Shown piece by piece: positions 27,554-39,665 of a stretch of DNA of 64,000 bases. The notes under the pieces are model-generated. The model saw only the letters and a program-made list of their open reading frames with translations. It was not told the origin of the DNA and did no database searches. The number at the start of each line of letters is the position of its first letter. Position 1 is the first letter of the stretch. Source of the stretch: Mrakia gelida (lineage: Eukaryota; Basidiomycota; Tremellomycetes; Cystofilobasidiales; Mrakiaceae); NCBI GenBank assembly GCA_024345305.1, contig BRON01000001.1:3038001-3102000 (forward strand). Direction: 5' to 3'. The translations under genes were made by a program, and so were the position numbers.

Positions 27554-28462
27554 GTTTAGAGAGTAGTGTAGTGGATTGTAGAAAAGTAGAGAAAGTAGAG
27601 AGATGGGGTTGGGAAGAAGGAAGGAAGGGCGAAGAGCGAAAACGGTTGGAGGGAGGGAGAGGTGGAGGCGGAGAGAACGAACAGAGTGGAGGTCGATTTC
27701 GTGCTGGAATTATGTAGACCTCGGATTAAAAAGGGCCTCCTAGGCTTTCTGCCTTGATCGCTGGTGAAATTTTCCGACCCAAAAAGAGAAGAAGACGCTC
27801 ACGACTCGCTCACGAGCGCCCACAGATCAAAGAGGACGAGCTCAGCCTCCTCCTCCTTCTTCCCTCCACCCATCATTCCATCATCACGTCCCCACTCCTC
27901 AACGTTATTGCCGAAAGAGCTCGTCGAAAGGCAGCTCACCGACCTGTTCTACCATCGGTATAGAAGAGAACGTTCTGCTGTCGATCTCAGGATGCTTATC
28001 GGAGGGAAGCAGGAGCAGGATTGAGCTCGAGCTCACGACCTTCCTTCTTTCCTCCTCGACGCTCGGCCTCCCTCGCCTTCCCCTTGACCTTATCTCTCCT
28101 CCCTGCTCTCGTTCATCCCTTCCAAGAACAGCTTCAAGGCTAGGAGGATCGAATCTGTGGTACAACAGCTGTCCTCGACTTCGCCTCTGAGTCTAATCCT
28201 TCGAGCCACGACCTCCCTCAATCCGTCACAGCCTCGAGCTCACCTTTCTTCTTCTTCCGGTGCGCTCTTCTCCTCAAGTACACACTCACTTCGAGATGTA
28301 GCGAGAACAGCTGACCTAGTGGGCTGTTCCGGACGGCTCGACATCTGGCAGGCTGTGACCTTCGAAGAGACTTTTCTCGTTCTTCTCCCTCGTCGGTTCC
28401 CTTTTGTCTCCCCACCACCACCTCTCCTGCCTCCCTTTCTTCTCGCTTCTCCGGACTTCAAC
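27554..28462. other. divergent intergenic region
   Basis: About 0.9 kb between the divergent AKR (-) and the membrane protein (+). CT-rich blocks with GAGCTGACC/GAGCTCACC-like sequences on the + strand at about 28240-28320 suggest that a 5'-UTR intron of the downstream gene could lie here. No protein-coding gene is supported. Confidence 0.35.
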
Positions 28463-31087
28463 ATGCATCAATGTTTCACTACTCTCGCTCTCACTCTCTT
28501 CGGTACTACTATCGTCACTGAGCCGGCGAGCGTCTTGACGTCTGTGAGTTCGACCCCGTTCTTCTCTCCCTCGTCTTCGCCACCCGCACGTCACCTCTCG
28601 AGTGCTAAACTTCACACCGACTGACCACTCATCTTCTCGCCACCGCAGACTTTCGAAGAACCGATCACTCACGAGGGATACGCGCTCCTCACCTCTGTTC
28701 GTCCCGCGTTCGACGTTCCTCGGTTCTTCTCGATTCGACGCTGATAGCTTTGCGTCCTCTGTTTCTTCCAGTCGTGCGACGGAGGATACAAAGGAGACAA
28801 AACGGGTGAGTATCTGTCTAACTGTCGAATCTCTCGTGAAGAGCGACCCTAGGGCGACTGGGAGGCTGACCTCCCTCTTCCTCCTTTCACCCGCCCCCAA
28901 CAGACCAGCCGGGAGCCTGTTCTCACTGGACGACTTACACGACCAACTTCCCTGGCGTGAGTCGAGCTATTCCATCTCTTATTCCTTCACAGCCTCTTCG
29001 CTGACCTTTCGCTTTTCACAGACTATCGAGACCTCGACCAGAACCGAAACCATCACCGTCGCGCCCGGATCCACCGTCACCTCTTCCTTCCCTACGGCCA
29101 CTCAGTACAGCACCACCTGCTATTCTACAACTCAAGTGACCTCAGCTTCTCCAGAAGTCACTACGACCGCGGCTCAGTGGGTTTCTGATCCGTTGCGCTC
29201 CGTCGTCCGTGGACGCGTCGAGCACCTCGCTGATCTCGCGCTTTTCTTCTCGTCCTTCTTCCAAAACAGAGCTCAAGTCACACCACCTCCCGTCTCAGGT
29301 ACATCGTCTTCCACCGACTTGGTTCCTTCTGTCTCAGAGTCCTCCTCGATCTCTGATCTTGCTGTACGCCTTCCGCTTCCCTCGCTCGTCCTCAAGAGTC
29401 CGTCGCTTCGACGACTGACACTTCCTTCCTCACTTCCTTACTCGCCCTCCGACTTCTCCCCCTCTCACTCTCACGAAGTGCATCGACGAGCCTGTCACTC
29501 TCTACGGAACCGTCACCGCCGATTATTTCCCTGGACACTCGACGTCGGTTCGTTTTTGTTCCCCTCCTCGCACTCGACGCGTCGGAGAAGCGAGAAGCCT
29601 CCTCGCGTACTGATGCTTCCTTTGTCACTCCTGCGTTCCTCAGATCGGAGAGAGCACCAACTTCTTCGCTGACCCCGTTGAAGTCGTCACAACGGTACGT
29701 TACTTCTGCGACCGTTTCTCGAGAAGGAGTATCGAGCTGAACTGACTCTCGACTTCTCTCTCGTCCACCTCAGACCTGTGTGGGAGGTTACAAAGGCGGA
29801 TACACAGGTCCTTCCCCCGCTCCTTTCTTTCTACCGGTGGCTTTGGTGCGAGAAGAGCTTTCCTCGACTCTCGACTGATATCCCTTCAATTCCGATCCCT
29901 TTGTTTTCTCCCTCCAGATGCATGCTCCAGCTGGAGTACTTCGACCTACACCACCATCAGCGTGAGTCCTACCTTCCTCCTCCTCCTCTTCTGAGCCGAA
30001 GCCAGGTCTGACCTTTTCAACCGCTCCAGTCTGGATCCACAATCGTCCCCTTCACCTACATCGTCACTCTTCCCGCGTCGACCATCACTTCGCCCTTCCC
30101 GACTTACACTCAATCCGCTGGCAACTGCCACTCTACGACCCCTAGGATTGGAGAGATCATCTCGAACGCTGAATTGTGAGTCGACCTTCTTGTCGGTGCT
30201 CTTTCGTCGCGTCCCCTCCCGACGCCGATCGAGCTGATCTCCTTGCCTTCTTCCCTTCTTTTACACTCTTCCTCTTCCTTCGATCAGTGCCGAGGCCACC
30301 ACTCCTGCTCAAGTCGTCTCCACCGCCTTGCCTACGGAATCGACGACGACCTCGACCGCTAAGATCTCAAACCACGTTGGGTGAGTCTTCGACGCGCCCT
30401 TTCTTCCTTCACGCCACGCCGTCTTCCTCCTTTTCCGAGTATGCTTTGAGTCTGAATCGAACCATTTATATCCTCGCCTCGACCTCTCGCCTAACAGCAT
30501 CACCGCCGGCGCTGCAGGAGGGATCGTCCTGCTCTCGTCGTCAATCCTTGTGCTCTTCCTCCGTAAGCGAAACGCCAAGAGGAGAGGGATGAAGACTGAC
30601 CGAGAAGCTTCCCGATACTCGCCTTTGAATGACGGTGCTGATGGGGAGGAAAGGTGATTCTCAACGCTCGTTCTCGTTCTCGCCATTCGTTCGGCAGCTT
30701 TCCACCCATCGTTGCTCGCTCCGCTGACCCGTTCTCGCTTTCTTCTTACGATCTGCCCCCAGATCTGATGCCTCAGAGGTCAAGCTTGGATCCAGCTCCG
30801 ACCCTGATTACATGGTTCGTCCTTCTCCTTCATCGAAATCAGCGGAAGACGACACGTTGCGTCGCGTTCCGAACCGCTGACTCCTTTTTCCCCTCACCTT
30901 CCCCCTTCCCTTTTGCCGTCCTTCCCTAAACCTACTCTTCCCTCGTCCGATTCTCGCTTCACACCAACAGTACGGCTACGGATCCTCTCGAATCGCCGTT
31001 CAGCATCAAAACTTCCCTCCCTCAACGCCGTTGTCCCCTCTCCCTCCCTTTACCATCGAGCGAGGCCAGCAGGACGCTTCAACTTGA
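28463..31087 (+). CDS. single-pass membrane protein with duplicated Cys/Ser/Thr-rich ectodomain
   Basis: Unrecognised type I membrane protein. Residues 1-25 look like a signal peptide (MHQCFTTLALTLFGTTIV). The ectodomain has two related modules. Module 1 has EEPITHEGYALLTS, CDGGYKGDKT, ACSHWTTYTTNFPG, then TETITVAPGSTVTSSFPT. Module 2 has CIDEPVTLYGTVTADYFPG, CVGGYKGGYT, ACSSWSTSTYTTIS, then FTYIVTLPASTITSPFPT. A Thr/Ser-rich stalk follows (probable O-glycosylation). One transmembrane helix, AAGGIVLLSSSILVLFL, is followed by a basic stop-transfer (RKRNAKRRG) and a cytoplasmic tail with Ser/Tyr-rich SSSDPDYMYGYGSSR, ending QQDAST. It has about 12 short exons. Topology suggests a cell-wall-anchored sensor, as for fungal WSC/Mid2-like proteins, though no WSC domain is seen. 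Function is unknown. Confidence 0.6.
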
Positions 31088-32154
31088 TGCGAGCGCCAAG
31101 AAGCGGTATCAGGGTTGAACTTGTTTCCTATCCTTCGTCGTTTCTCTATATCTTGTGGCGGCTGTAGTCTACTTGGACGAATCGCGAGGACGAAGTCGAC
31201 GGACCTCTTTTTACACCTCTGTACTTTCTTTACCTTGAACTCTTTGAGTATGGGCACTCCTTTTTCTCGTCCGCTTCCGTTCTAGACCGGGAGCAAGTGC
31301 TGGGAGAACAAGAAGGATCCTCCAGCCCGGAAGCAGAACGAGGCAGCGAAAGGAGGATGGAGGAATCGCGAGCTCAAGCTTCAACAAACGGCCATCCCCT
31401 CCCCCTCCCTCTCTCCACGGATCTTTCCCATCCCCTTTTCTTCTCCAGAAGAAGTTTTCGTTGCATCGGAGGCTCAGCTGATCGCTTTGAAGCTCTCGAG
31501 TCGCTCAGAAGATCGATCTTGAAGGAAGGAAGGGAATGCGAGCTCAACGTTCCTTCCCTCGCGGCTCTTGCAAGGTGAGCCCCCTTCCCCTTCCCAGCCT
31601 CTCTCTCGATCGGGAAGATGCCGATATGGCTTCAAGGTCGATGAAGGAGTCTCGAACGTCACAGACTCGCAGATGGAGAACTCGAGGTGGATGGAGGCGT
31701 GAACTCGATGAGCTCGACTCAGTCGGACCCCAGCTTTCCCTTCCGTCCCTTTTCCCTCTCTCGAGCTGATCTCTGTTCCTTTCTTCTCGCCGAAACCTCA
31801 GACCTGTTCGCTCCAATCAGTTCGCCATCTCACTCTCGTTCCAGTCTCACTCGCACCATCTAGGAGCGGAGTAGGGAGGCTCACAACCGAAGCTCAAAGG
31901 ATCAAATCCAACGAAGGAGGCAAATCGGACTGGGGGTCGCGACATCTCACCTCTCTTGATCTTTCTGCTGAAATAGACATCGCCATCTCGGAACAGGACC
32001 TCGTGGAGACAGGATCGGATATCGCTAGATCCGTTTTTCGACCTCTCAGATCTGCAACCACCTCCTTCTCGTCTCTCTCTCTTCAAGCCCGATTCCGAGT
32101 CGACCACTTGCGTTTCCCGCTTCTTGACCCACCACAACACCCTTCCAGCACTCC
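31088..32154. other. intergenic region upstream of amino-acid permease
   Basis: About 1.07 kb containing the 3' UTR of the membrane protein and the permease promoter. Only short, non-splicing ORFs are visible. No tRNA or repeat seen. Confidence 0.4.
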
Positions 32155-35100
32155 ATGAGCGAGCAGTACTACAGCGAGGAGAAGGATGCGGAAGTCGGGG
32201 ATCTTGGCCAGCCAGGGAAGACCGCTGCTGAGTTCGAGGAAGTCGGTGAGCCGCCGTCGTGCTTCCCTCTTCGTTCCCTTTTCCTTCCGCTTAGCTGACT
32301 TCGCGCCTCTGCCGCTGCTCACCAGACTTTAACACCGATGTCCATACTGGGATCAGAGACGGACTTCAACGAGGTTCGTTGAGCTGAAACGGCTGCAACC
32401 AATCCCTTTTCGCGAGGTCGAAGCTCACCTTTTCGTCCTTCATTCGTTTCGTTCAGGAATGAAGCAGCGTCACGTTCAGGCCATCGCGATTGCTGGAACT
32501 CTCGGAACGGGTCTTTTCCTATCATCTGGAAGAGTGAGTCCCTCTCGTGTCGACGTTCCGAGGCGCTTGCGGCGAGTTCGTTTCGTTTGGCCTCTGGTCT
32601 CGAAAGCTCGAGTCGAGCGAGCTCACCCTCACGAGGACCTGGTTGAGTCTGGTTTCGAAGCTCGAGTCGAGCTGACATCCCTTCTGTCTTGACTAGGCCA
32701 TCGTTTACTCTGGACCCGCGGGTGCTCTCATCGCATATCTGCTCATCGGCTCTGTCGTCTGGTCGATGGTGCTCTCTCTTGGAGAGCTCCTGGTCTTTGC
32801 TCCCATCTCAGGAGGGTACATATTGTACGCCGATCGCTACGTTCATCCCAGTCTCGGATTCGCCATGGGTTGGATGCAGTGGTATGCCGGCGCCGTCTCT
32901 CTGCCTTCCGAGATCATCTCTGCGACGTTGATCATCGGTGAGTGAGCTCGCTGGCTTCGACGCGTCGAACGAGGCTGATATCGTCTCCCTCTCTTCTTCT
33001 TCACGCAGGTTTCTGGACCGAGATCGACACACCCCAGCTTTGCGGCTATATCACTTTGCTCTTCGTTCTCTCTGCATCCGTGAGCTTGCGGTGTAGCTGC
33101 TCGCCGTTCGACCTCACGTGATCTTCTTCAGCGAAGCTCATCTCGCCTTTTCCCTTTCCTATCCTCGCAGATCAACTACTTCGTGAGTCGGAGAATTTGT
33201 CTCGTCTTAGTCTGAAGCGGACACGAAACTGATCCTGGCCCTCTGCTGCATCTCTGCTCCAGGGAGTTCGATGGTTCGGAGAGTCCGAGTTCTGGTTCGC
33301 CCTCATCAAGATCGCTCTCATCCTCGGCTTGATCATCGGAGGACTCGTCGTCGATCTCGGAGGAGGTCCCAATAATGATCGGATCGGATTCGTGAGTCGT
33401 CCAGCGACGAGTCCCGTCGACCTTTGTTTTATTCGCGCGTGATCGATTACTGACTCGACGCGTTTCTCTCCTTCATCGCAGCGCTACTGGAAATCTCCTG
33501 GTGCTTTCGCGTCGTATCCTCTCCCCGGAAACATCGGGATCTTCACTGGTGAGTCGGTGGGACGAAAAGAGGAATGTGGCGACGAGAAGCTGATCCAATC
33601 GACGCGTCGTTTCGGCCTCGAACTCAGGTTGGTTCAGCACCCTCGTCCAAGCAGCCTACTCGTTCTCGGGAGTCGAAGCTATCGCATTTACCGTCGGAGA
33701 GCTTCAGAATCCTAGGAAGAACGTAAGCTTCCCGTGTTCTTCCTCTGTCAGCGACGCGAAGCTGATCAGCCTCGTCTTCGTTCGCAGACCACACGAGCCG
33801 TCAACCGGATCTTCTGTCGAATTCTCTTCTTCTACTTCTTTGGCATTCTCATCATCGGGATGGTCAGTTCACCTCCTCGCACCTCGACTCTTTCTCATCT
33901 CTTCACCTCGCTGATCTGTCCTGACTTCGTTCGCAACAGCTCGTTCCCTCCGACGACCCTGGACTTCTCAGCTGGACGGGAACAGCAGCAGACTCTCCTT
34001 TCGTCCTGGCTTTCGAGAGGGCAGGTATCAAGGTCCTCCCTTCCATCGTCAACGCTGGAGTTCTCACATCAGCGTTCAGTGCAGCGAAGTGAGTCGCGTC
34101 CATCCTCTCTTCGAACGAACGAGTCTCATTCAGCGCGCTGATTTCTCGCCTCGTCGAACCTTCATCTTAGCTCTGTTCTCTATGGTACCTCGAGGGTCTT
34201 GTATGGTCTCGCTCTGCGAGGCCAAGCGCCGAAGATATTCGCGAGGACGACAAAGCGAGGACTTCCTCTTCCCTCGCTCCTGATCACCACCTCTTTCTTC
34301 CTCCTTTCTTGTGAGTGCGACATCTTTTCGCTCAGCCTTTTCGCTTGAACTACCATCAGGTTCTTCTTCGATCTTCATCTCGTGAGACGGCGTGAACTGA
34401 CATCTTCTCCTCCTCCCCTCTCCCTCCGAACTTTATTTTCCGTAGACATGGCCGTCTCGTCAGGCGCTTCCACCGTCCTCACCTGGCTCTCCAACCTCGT
34501 CTCGATCGCTTCTTTCATCACTTGGGGTTGCATCTGCATGTGAGTCTCGAATCGGTCCATCTCGATCCATCGCTTCGAGTCGCGTCGTCGAGGACGAAAT
34601 GCGAGCGTCTCTCTCGCTAACGCTTCTCCTTTCGCTTCGACACCAGCATCTTTCTTCGATGGAAGAAGGCTATGGAAGCTCAAGGGTACGACCGATCAGC
34701 CAGCAAGTTCCTCTACGTTCGATGGCAGCCTTGTGAGTTCAGCGAGAATTGCAAAGACGAGGCGAGGAGGAGGACATAAGGCATCGCTGACGATCTTACC
34801 TTCCTTTCTTCGAACCAACAGTCCCTGCGTACTGGGCAATCTTCTGGTGCTCTCTCGTCATCTTCTTCAAGTGAGTTCATTTCGCTCTCTGAAATCGAAC
34901 GTCGACGAGCAAAGAAACGACCTCGCGAGCGACGCTGATCTCCCTCTCTTCTCCTCTTCCTCCTTCAGCGGCTACACCGTCTTCCTCAGTGGGGCCTGGA
35001 ACATCTCAGACTTCGTTATCGCCTACGTCAACATCGTGAGCTCTCTCTCTCTCTCTTCCTTTCGCGCTCCGCGCTCGTTCTCTCGCTGACTCTTTCCACC

Positions 35101-35385
35101 CCCCCCCCCTGCACTCACTCCGTCGCAGCCCTTCTTCGGAGCTCTCTTCCTTGGTCACTGGCTCGTCACCGGTAGAAAACCCTTCCGGAAGGCAAGTAAG
35201 ATTGATCTTGTCTCGAACGTGAGTCTCAACCCTCCTCTACGCTTGCTTCTTAAGAGCTCCCCCCCCGCTGACTTGACGCGTCGCCTCCTCGTTCCTTCGA
35301 ATTGCAGATCCCTGGATCCGAGATCGACGTGGATATCGATCCTCCAACTTCCAAGATCGGGAAGTTCTTCAACTGGCTGCTCTAA
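32155..35385 (+). CDS. amino-acid permease (APC/YAT family)
   Basis: Plasma-membrane amino-acid/proton symporter with about 12 helices. More than a dozen short exons assemble to roughly 550 residues. The acidic cytoplasmic N-terminus is MSEQYYSEEKDAEVGDL, then the family hallmark GMKQRHVQAIAIAGTLGTGLF leads into TM1 with the unwound GTGLF substrate loop. Further signatures are PISGGYILYADRYVHPSLGF and GWMQWYAGAVSLPSEI, YSFSGVEAIAFTVGELQNPRKN (TM6 region), and SAFSAANSVLYGTSRVLYGLA (TM8), then SYMAVSSGASTVLTWL. The tail ends KIGKFFNWLL. The first exon encodes the hydrophilic leader. Several introns contain GACGCGTC. Substrate specificity cannot be read from the sequence. Confidence 0.92.
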
Positions 35386-35875
35386 ACTTCTCCCTTCTTC
35401 ACTACCATCTACTCCAGCGTCGACGGGGGCGAAGAACAAACGCTTCAGGTCCTCGCATCGCCCGCTTTCTATACCCGTTTCCTTATCCACGCCTTCGACC
35501 ATGAGTATGTGTACCTTCCGAATGAGAGGCTGGCAATCGAGAAATGCCTGCTCTAGAGTCGCAGGCGAAGGGGTCGACGAAGCTGAGATCTTGAGGACGA
35601 CGGCCAAGCGGCCAGCTTTTCCTCGAATTGGTCCTTGGTCGCTTCAAGCAGACCAAGATTACAGGATCCTTCTAGGCCTGAGGGGGAATGTATCTGAGCT
35701 CGTACTGAAAGCGGTCGTCAAGGCAAGGGTCGAACTTGTACGAGCTCAATCTCGAAGCTCGCAACGGCCTTGCCCTTCCCTTCTTCTCTTCCTCCATCCT
35801 TGTCCTGGCTCAACTTGAAGGTCTTGATTCATTACTGATGGTCCCGCTGAGACATTTGACGGCACTTCTCTCTCG
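35386..35875. other. intergenic between permease and Eme1-like gene
   Basis: 3' region of the permease and upstream region of the next gene, same strand. I see no supported gene. A missed 5' exon of the Eme1-like gene could lie here because its N-terminus looks short. Confidence 0.35.
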
Positions 35876-37610
35876 ATGAAGCTCAAGAAACCAGGCTCCC
35901 TTCCTCTCTACAGCTCGAGCGTTCGCCTCCTCCTCCTCTTCCCTCTTCGCCATCTCCTCCCTTCCTCTTCACGCTCCCGGAGTTTCAACGTCGATCAAGG
36001 GTACCAGCAAGACGACCGCCTCCGCTGCTGGATCATCGGCCTCAAAAGTGAGCTCTACCTTCTTCCTTTATCCTCGTTTCAAAACGAATTGAAGCGAGCT
36101 CACCTTTCCTCTTCCTCCTCCCTTCCTCTCCCTCTTCCCCTGCATCCTTCGCTCGCCGCCGCTCGTCTGGCCCGGATCCAATCGAAAGTCACTCACTCCA
36201 AGCTCAATCTCACGAAGGAACTCCATTCTCAACGGTATCCTTACCTCTCCGAGATCAAGATCGCTTGCTACCTTCCCTCCTCAGCATCTTCAACCTCGTC
36301 GACCTTCTCCTCCTCGATCCTCCCCTCCCTCTCGACCTCCCTCGAACGCTACTCCTCTCGCTTCCCTCTCCAACCTCTCAAGCTCCCTCCTCCCCACCTC
36401 CCCACCTCCATCTCCGGCCTCTTTACGTTCACCCGTCGCACGAACGCCCTCTACGACCACGTCAAGCGAATCTGGGTCGAGGATCGGAATCAGGGAGAGA
36501 CAGACAGGCTTCAGGCGACGACGCTCCTAGTCCTAGAGGAAAAGGAGATGATGAGTCTCATCAAGGGAGAGAAGGAAGGAGCTGGGTTCCTCGAGATGGT
36601 AGAGCGAGTGAGGGAGTTGACGGGCATAGAGAAGGGTCAGTTGGCGAACGGGGAGATGGCCGACGAGTCGACGAAGGGAAGGGTCATCTGCGTCGTTCTG
36701 GGTTGGAGTTCTTGGGAGGGGAAGGATAGGGAGGATAGTAAGTGGAGGGAGAAGGTTGTGGGGGATCCAGTGGTGAAGGGAAGGTGTTTCGTTCATGATG
36801 GTGAGCTCGTTTCGTTCCTTCGTGCTTCGTGTTCGTCTCGTTTGAGAGGGATACTTCAGCTCATCTCGGACCCCTTCCTCACGTTCTCTCGCTCATCTCT
36901 CATCTAGTCGCCACTAAGCAAAAGCCATCTCCTTCTTCTGGACGTCCTTCGGTCACATCGCCGTTCGTCGACACTCGTTCGTCCTTTCCCTCCTCCCTCC
37001 CCCCTCCTCTTCCCCCCTTCTCCCCTGCTCCCCTCTCTCAGCTCACCCCTCCCCCCCTCCTCCTCTTCCTCTCCCACCACTCCTACTCCATTCCCAAACC
37101 CTCCCACAGCCGCCTCGACCACTCCACCCTCACTCCTCCCCCACCCCCCATCAAAATCCGTCGCACCTTCGACACGAAGGCCCCTCGAACGGGCGTCAAC
37201 TCCCTCGACGCCTTCGGTCTGATGCATCAGAGGATCACTCGAGGAAGTGAGGAAAAGTCGAGGGTTATCACGAACGAGTTTGAATCGCTAAGGAAGGTGC
37301 TGGAGAGGTACGGTGAGGAGGGGGAGGAGGGAGGACGGAAGGGGGCGGCGGCGTTGCAGGAGCTGTATGTGAGTCCCTTCTCGTTTCTGCGAGATTGCTC
37401 GGGGGGGGAACGAGGTGGGTGGCTTGGGAAGAGTCGTGGGAGAAGGAGGCGCGTAGATGGAAGGAGGAACTGACTCGCTTGCGTTCTGCTTTCGCTTCGA
37501 ATCAGCCTGTTGGAGAGAACGGGAAAGCTCAGCAGAAGAAGATCGGTCCTGCCTTCTCGAAGAAGGTGCACAAGATTTGGACATTGGAGGATTCGGAGGA
37601 GGTGGTTTGA
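35876..37610 (+). CDS. EME1: probable structure-specific endonuclease subunit Eme1 (ERCC4 family)
   Basis: Candidate non-catalytic partner of Mus81, which cleaves branched DNA during recombination repair. Pieces seen are an N-terminal strand/Asp segment (NVDQGYQQDDRLRCWIIGLK), a long Ser/Pro insert, then an ERCC4-like core. The core has GLFTFTRRTNALYDHVKRIWV, LLVLEEKEMMSLIKG, a helix FLEMVERVRELTG and RVICVVLGW, which corresponds to the strand carrying the degenerate nuclease motif. After introns near 36800-36905 and 37368-37505 the C-terminus matches the tandem HhH pattern: GVNSLDAFGLMHQRI, RVITNEFESLRKVLERYG and IGPAFSKKVHKIWTLEDSEE, like the fungal Eme1 ending (IGPAxSKRxYKIFT). The catalytic ERKxxxD motif is not visible, as expected for Eme1. 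The family call rests on pattern memory. Exon limits around 36035-36200 are unsure. Confidence 0.5.
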
Positions 37611-38287
37611 TTCGGAGAAGGAAAGGCATGGATTGGGTGAGTGACGTCTCGACGCGACGCGACTTGGATTTGTTTGGGCGAGCGAGAGCTGACTTCCGTT
37701 CCTTTCGATTAGACTTCATCGGGTCGTTCGCAAAATGGCTCGTGGTGAGGGACGACGGGGAAAGCGGGCGGCGCTTGGATTATCACGCTCGTGCTTCCGT
37801 TCGGTCGTTCGATTGTTCGTCCGACCCTCCTCGCATCTCCCTCCTCCCCTCAGCGTCCGCACAAGCTGACTTTCCTTTCTTTCTCCTTCTCTCGCTCTCA
37901 CTATTCACCTCAAGCCTGCATCCATGCTCGAACGTCCTTGGAGTGTTGTGCCGGAAGGGAAGTGCGAACGTTGGTGGTTGACTCTGTCAATCAGGTACGC
38001 GAAACGATCTCCTCGAGCCTCAGCCTTCCTCGTCCGATCACTTACCCGTCTTCTTCTCCTTTTTTTTCTTTGTTTCCAGACCAGGCTGTGACTGTAGCTC
38101 TTCTGCGAGCGAGAACCTAACGAACCCAAAACTGGGCCATCTTCGTGAGCCTGTTGTCCTCCCAACACCCACATCCTCTCTCCCTTCCCGCACTTACTCT
38201 CTTCCCTCCCTCTCCTCCTTCTTTGCCTGAGCTTTCCACCTCGCCTTCCTCACTCAACACTCCCCTTATCCACCGTCTCCTCTCAAG
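37611..38287 (+). other. spliced tail or mini-gene downstream of Eme1-like gene
   Basis: The region carries three well-formed introns on the + strand: about 37637-37712 (GTGAGT, GCTGAC, TTAG), 37745-37914 (GTGAGG, GCTGAC, CAAG) and 37995-38079 (GTACGC, CTCCAG-like TTTCCAG). The ATG at 37735 (CAAAATGG context) would open a 33-residue product over 37735-37744, 37915-37994 and 38080-38091. No similarity recognised. It is either a very small protein gene, a non-coding spliced RNA, or introns in the 3' UTR of the Eme1-like gene. Confidence 0.3.
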
Positions 38288-39665
38288 ATGTCTTTCCCCT
38301 TCGCCCTCAGGTCGCTCAAGTCGACCACCTCTCCTCCGGCTCTCCTCGTCGTCGAGCCTGAAGTTGCTCTTACTTCCTTCGAGGATCTCTTCAAGGTAAG
38401 TAGATGATTCCTCGGCTCCCTTTCTTGTTCGCCTCACTTTGTGTGCCGACCTCACCCTCTTTTCGCGTTTCTCTCAGCTTCGTCTGTCCGACCTCTCCCT
38501 CCCCGCCGCTTTCGCCTCCCTCGCCCGACTCCTCAAAACCAACCCCACCGTCACCTACGCCTCCTTCGTCTCCCTCATCGCCACCATCGATCTCTCCACC
38601 CTCCTCCCCTCCAACCAAAAACAAGAAGTCGTCCTCGAAACCCCCTCCCACTCCTTCCCTCTCGCCAACTTCGCCGACGAGATCGCGTTCGAGCGAAAGG
38701 AGGAGGAACAGCAGCAAGCTCAACGAACCCTCGACGTCGACGCCGCCTTCGTCAAGTCCTTCCCTCCTCTTATCGCTCTCCACCTCGCTCTCGGACTCCC
38801 AGATGCTCTATTCGCGAAGAAGCAGCAGCTCGTCGAGGAAGCACTGGAGAAGTTGGTTGGCTTGATGACGGACGGGTCGACGGGAGAGAAGCTGAAGGCT
38901 GCTGGGAAGCTTCCCGAGAGCATTAGACTGGCTTTGGGGTTGGATCGGAAGGTTATGGCGGGGATGGAAGGATGGGAGTTCGTCGAATCGGTCGCGAGGA
39001 GGTTGAAGGAGAAGTTTGACCAAGCTCAGCTCTCCTCCTCGTCGTCGTTGTCCAACTCTCTCGGAAACGGATCTTCCACCACCTCCTCCTACCCTCTCTC
39101 CAATCAACGCACTCGGATCCTCATCCTCGCCAACTACCTCATCGGTCGAGTCTCCTCCCCCTCCTCGTTCAAGCTCACCGACGTCTCCCTCAACTCCTTC
39201 GCTCGTTGCCTGGCCCTAGCCCACCTCGACGCGTCTTCCTCCTCTCCCATCACCTCCTCCTCCACCTTCTTCACCGCCCACGGCTCGACCTTCGTTGCTC
39301 GTCTACTCGTCAAGGCTACCAAAATCCTTCAACTCCACGGTCGAGTCGAGCAAGAGGTTTCGAAGAAGGAGGAGAAGAGGATCGCTGCTTCGACGACGGC
39401 TCGTCTCGCGACGGAGAACGGGGACAGGGACTTCGATCAGAGGATGGAGAGGATCGAGTCGAGGTCCAAAGATAATCATACCGGCTCTTCGAAGTCTTCG
39501 GGAGCCAACCTCTTCGCGTCGATTGGATCGCTCGACTCCACCAACTCGACTTCGTCGTCGTCGCCCTCGCTCCTCACTCCTCCTTCGACTCCTCCTCGGT
39601 CGCTCAAGAAAGTCCAAGTCTCTCCCTCCTCCTCCCTCCTCTCCTTGGAACTCGTGCAGGGTTAA
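38288..39665 (+). CDS. unknown protein, helical with Ser-rich C-terminus
   Basis: Two exons (38288-38395 and 38478-39665) give 431 residues. No domain recognised. The N-terminal two thirds look helical and soluble (LRLSDLSLPAAFASLARLL, FADEIAFERKEEEQQQ, ALHLALGLPDALFAKKQQLVEEALEKLVGLM, VARRLKEKFDQAQL, FVARLLVKATKILQLHGRVE). The C-terminal 110 residues are Ser/Thr/Pro-rich and probably disordered (SSSSPSLLTPPSTPPRSLKK). No signal peptide or transmembrane segment. The single long exon contrasts with the intron-rich neighbours, and one in-frame GACGCGTC is translated near 39229. The coding call is strong because the frame is open for 1.2 kb with consistent codon use. Confidence 0.7.

Noticed and set aside
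35098..35112. Run of about 13 C in a permease intron
   Set aside because: Simple homopolymer within a pyrimidine tract, and its length may be affected by sequencing.
35155..35607. 150-codon minus-strand frame (MAVVLKISASSTPSP...)
   Set aside because: Overlaps the permease 3' end antisense, has no splice pattern and no recognisable domain. Treated as a chance ORF.
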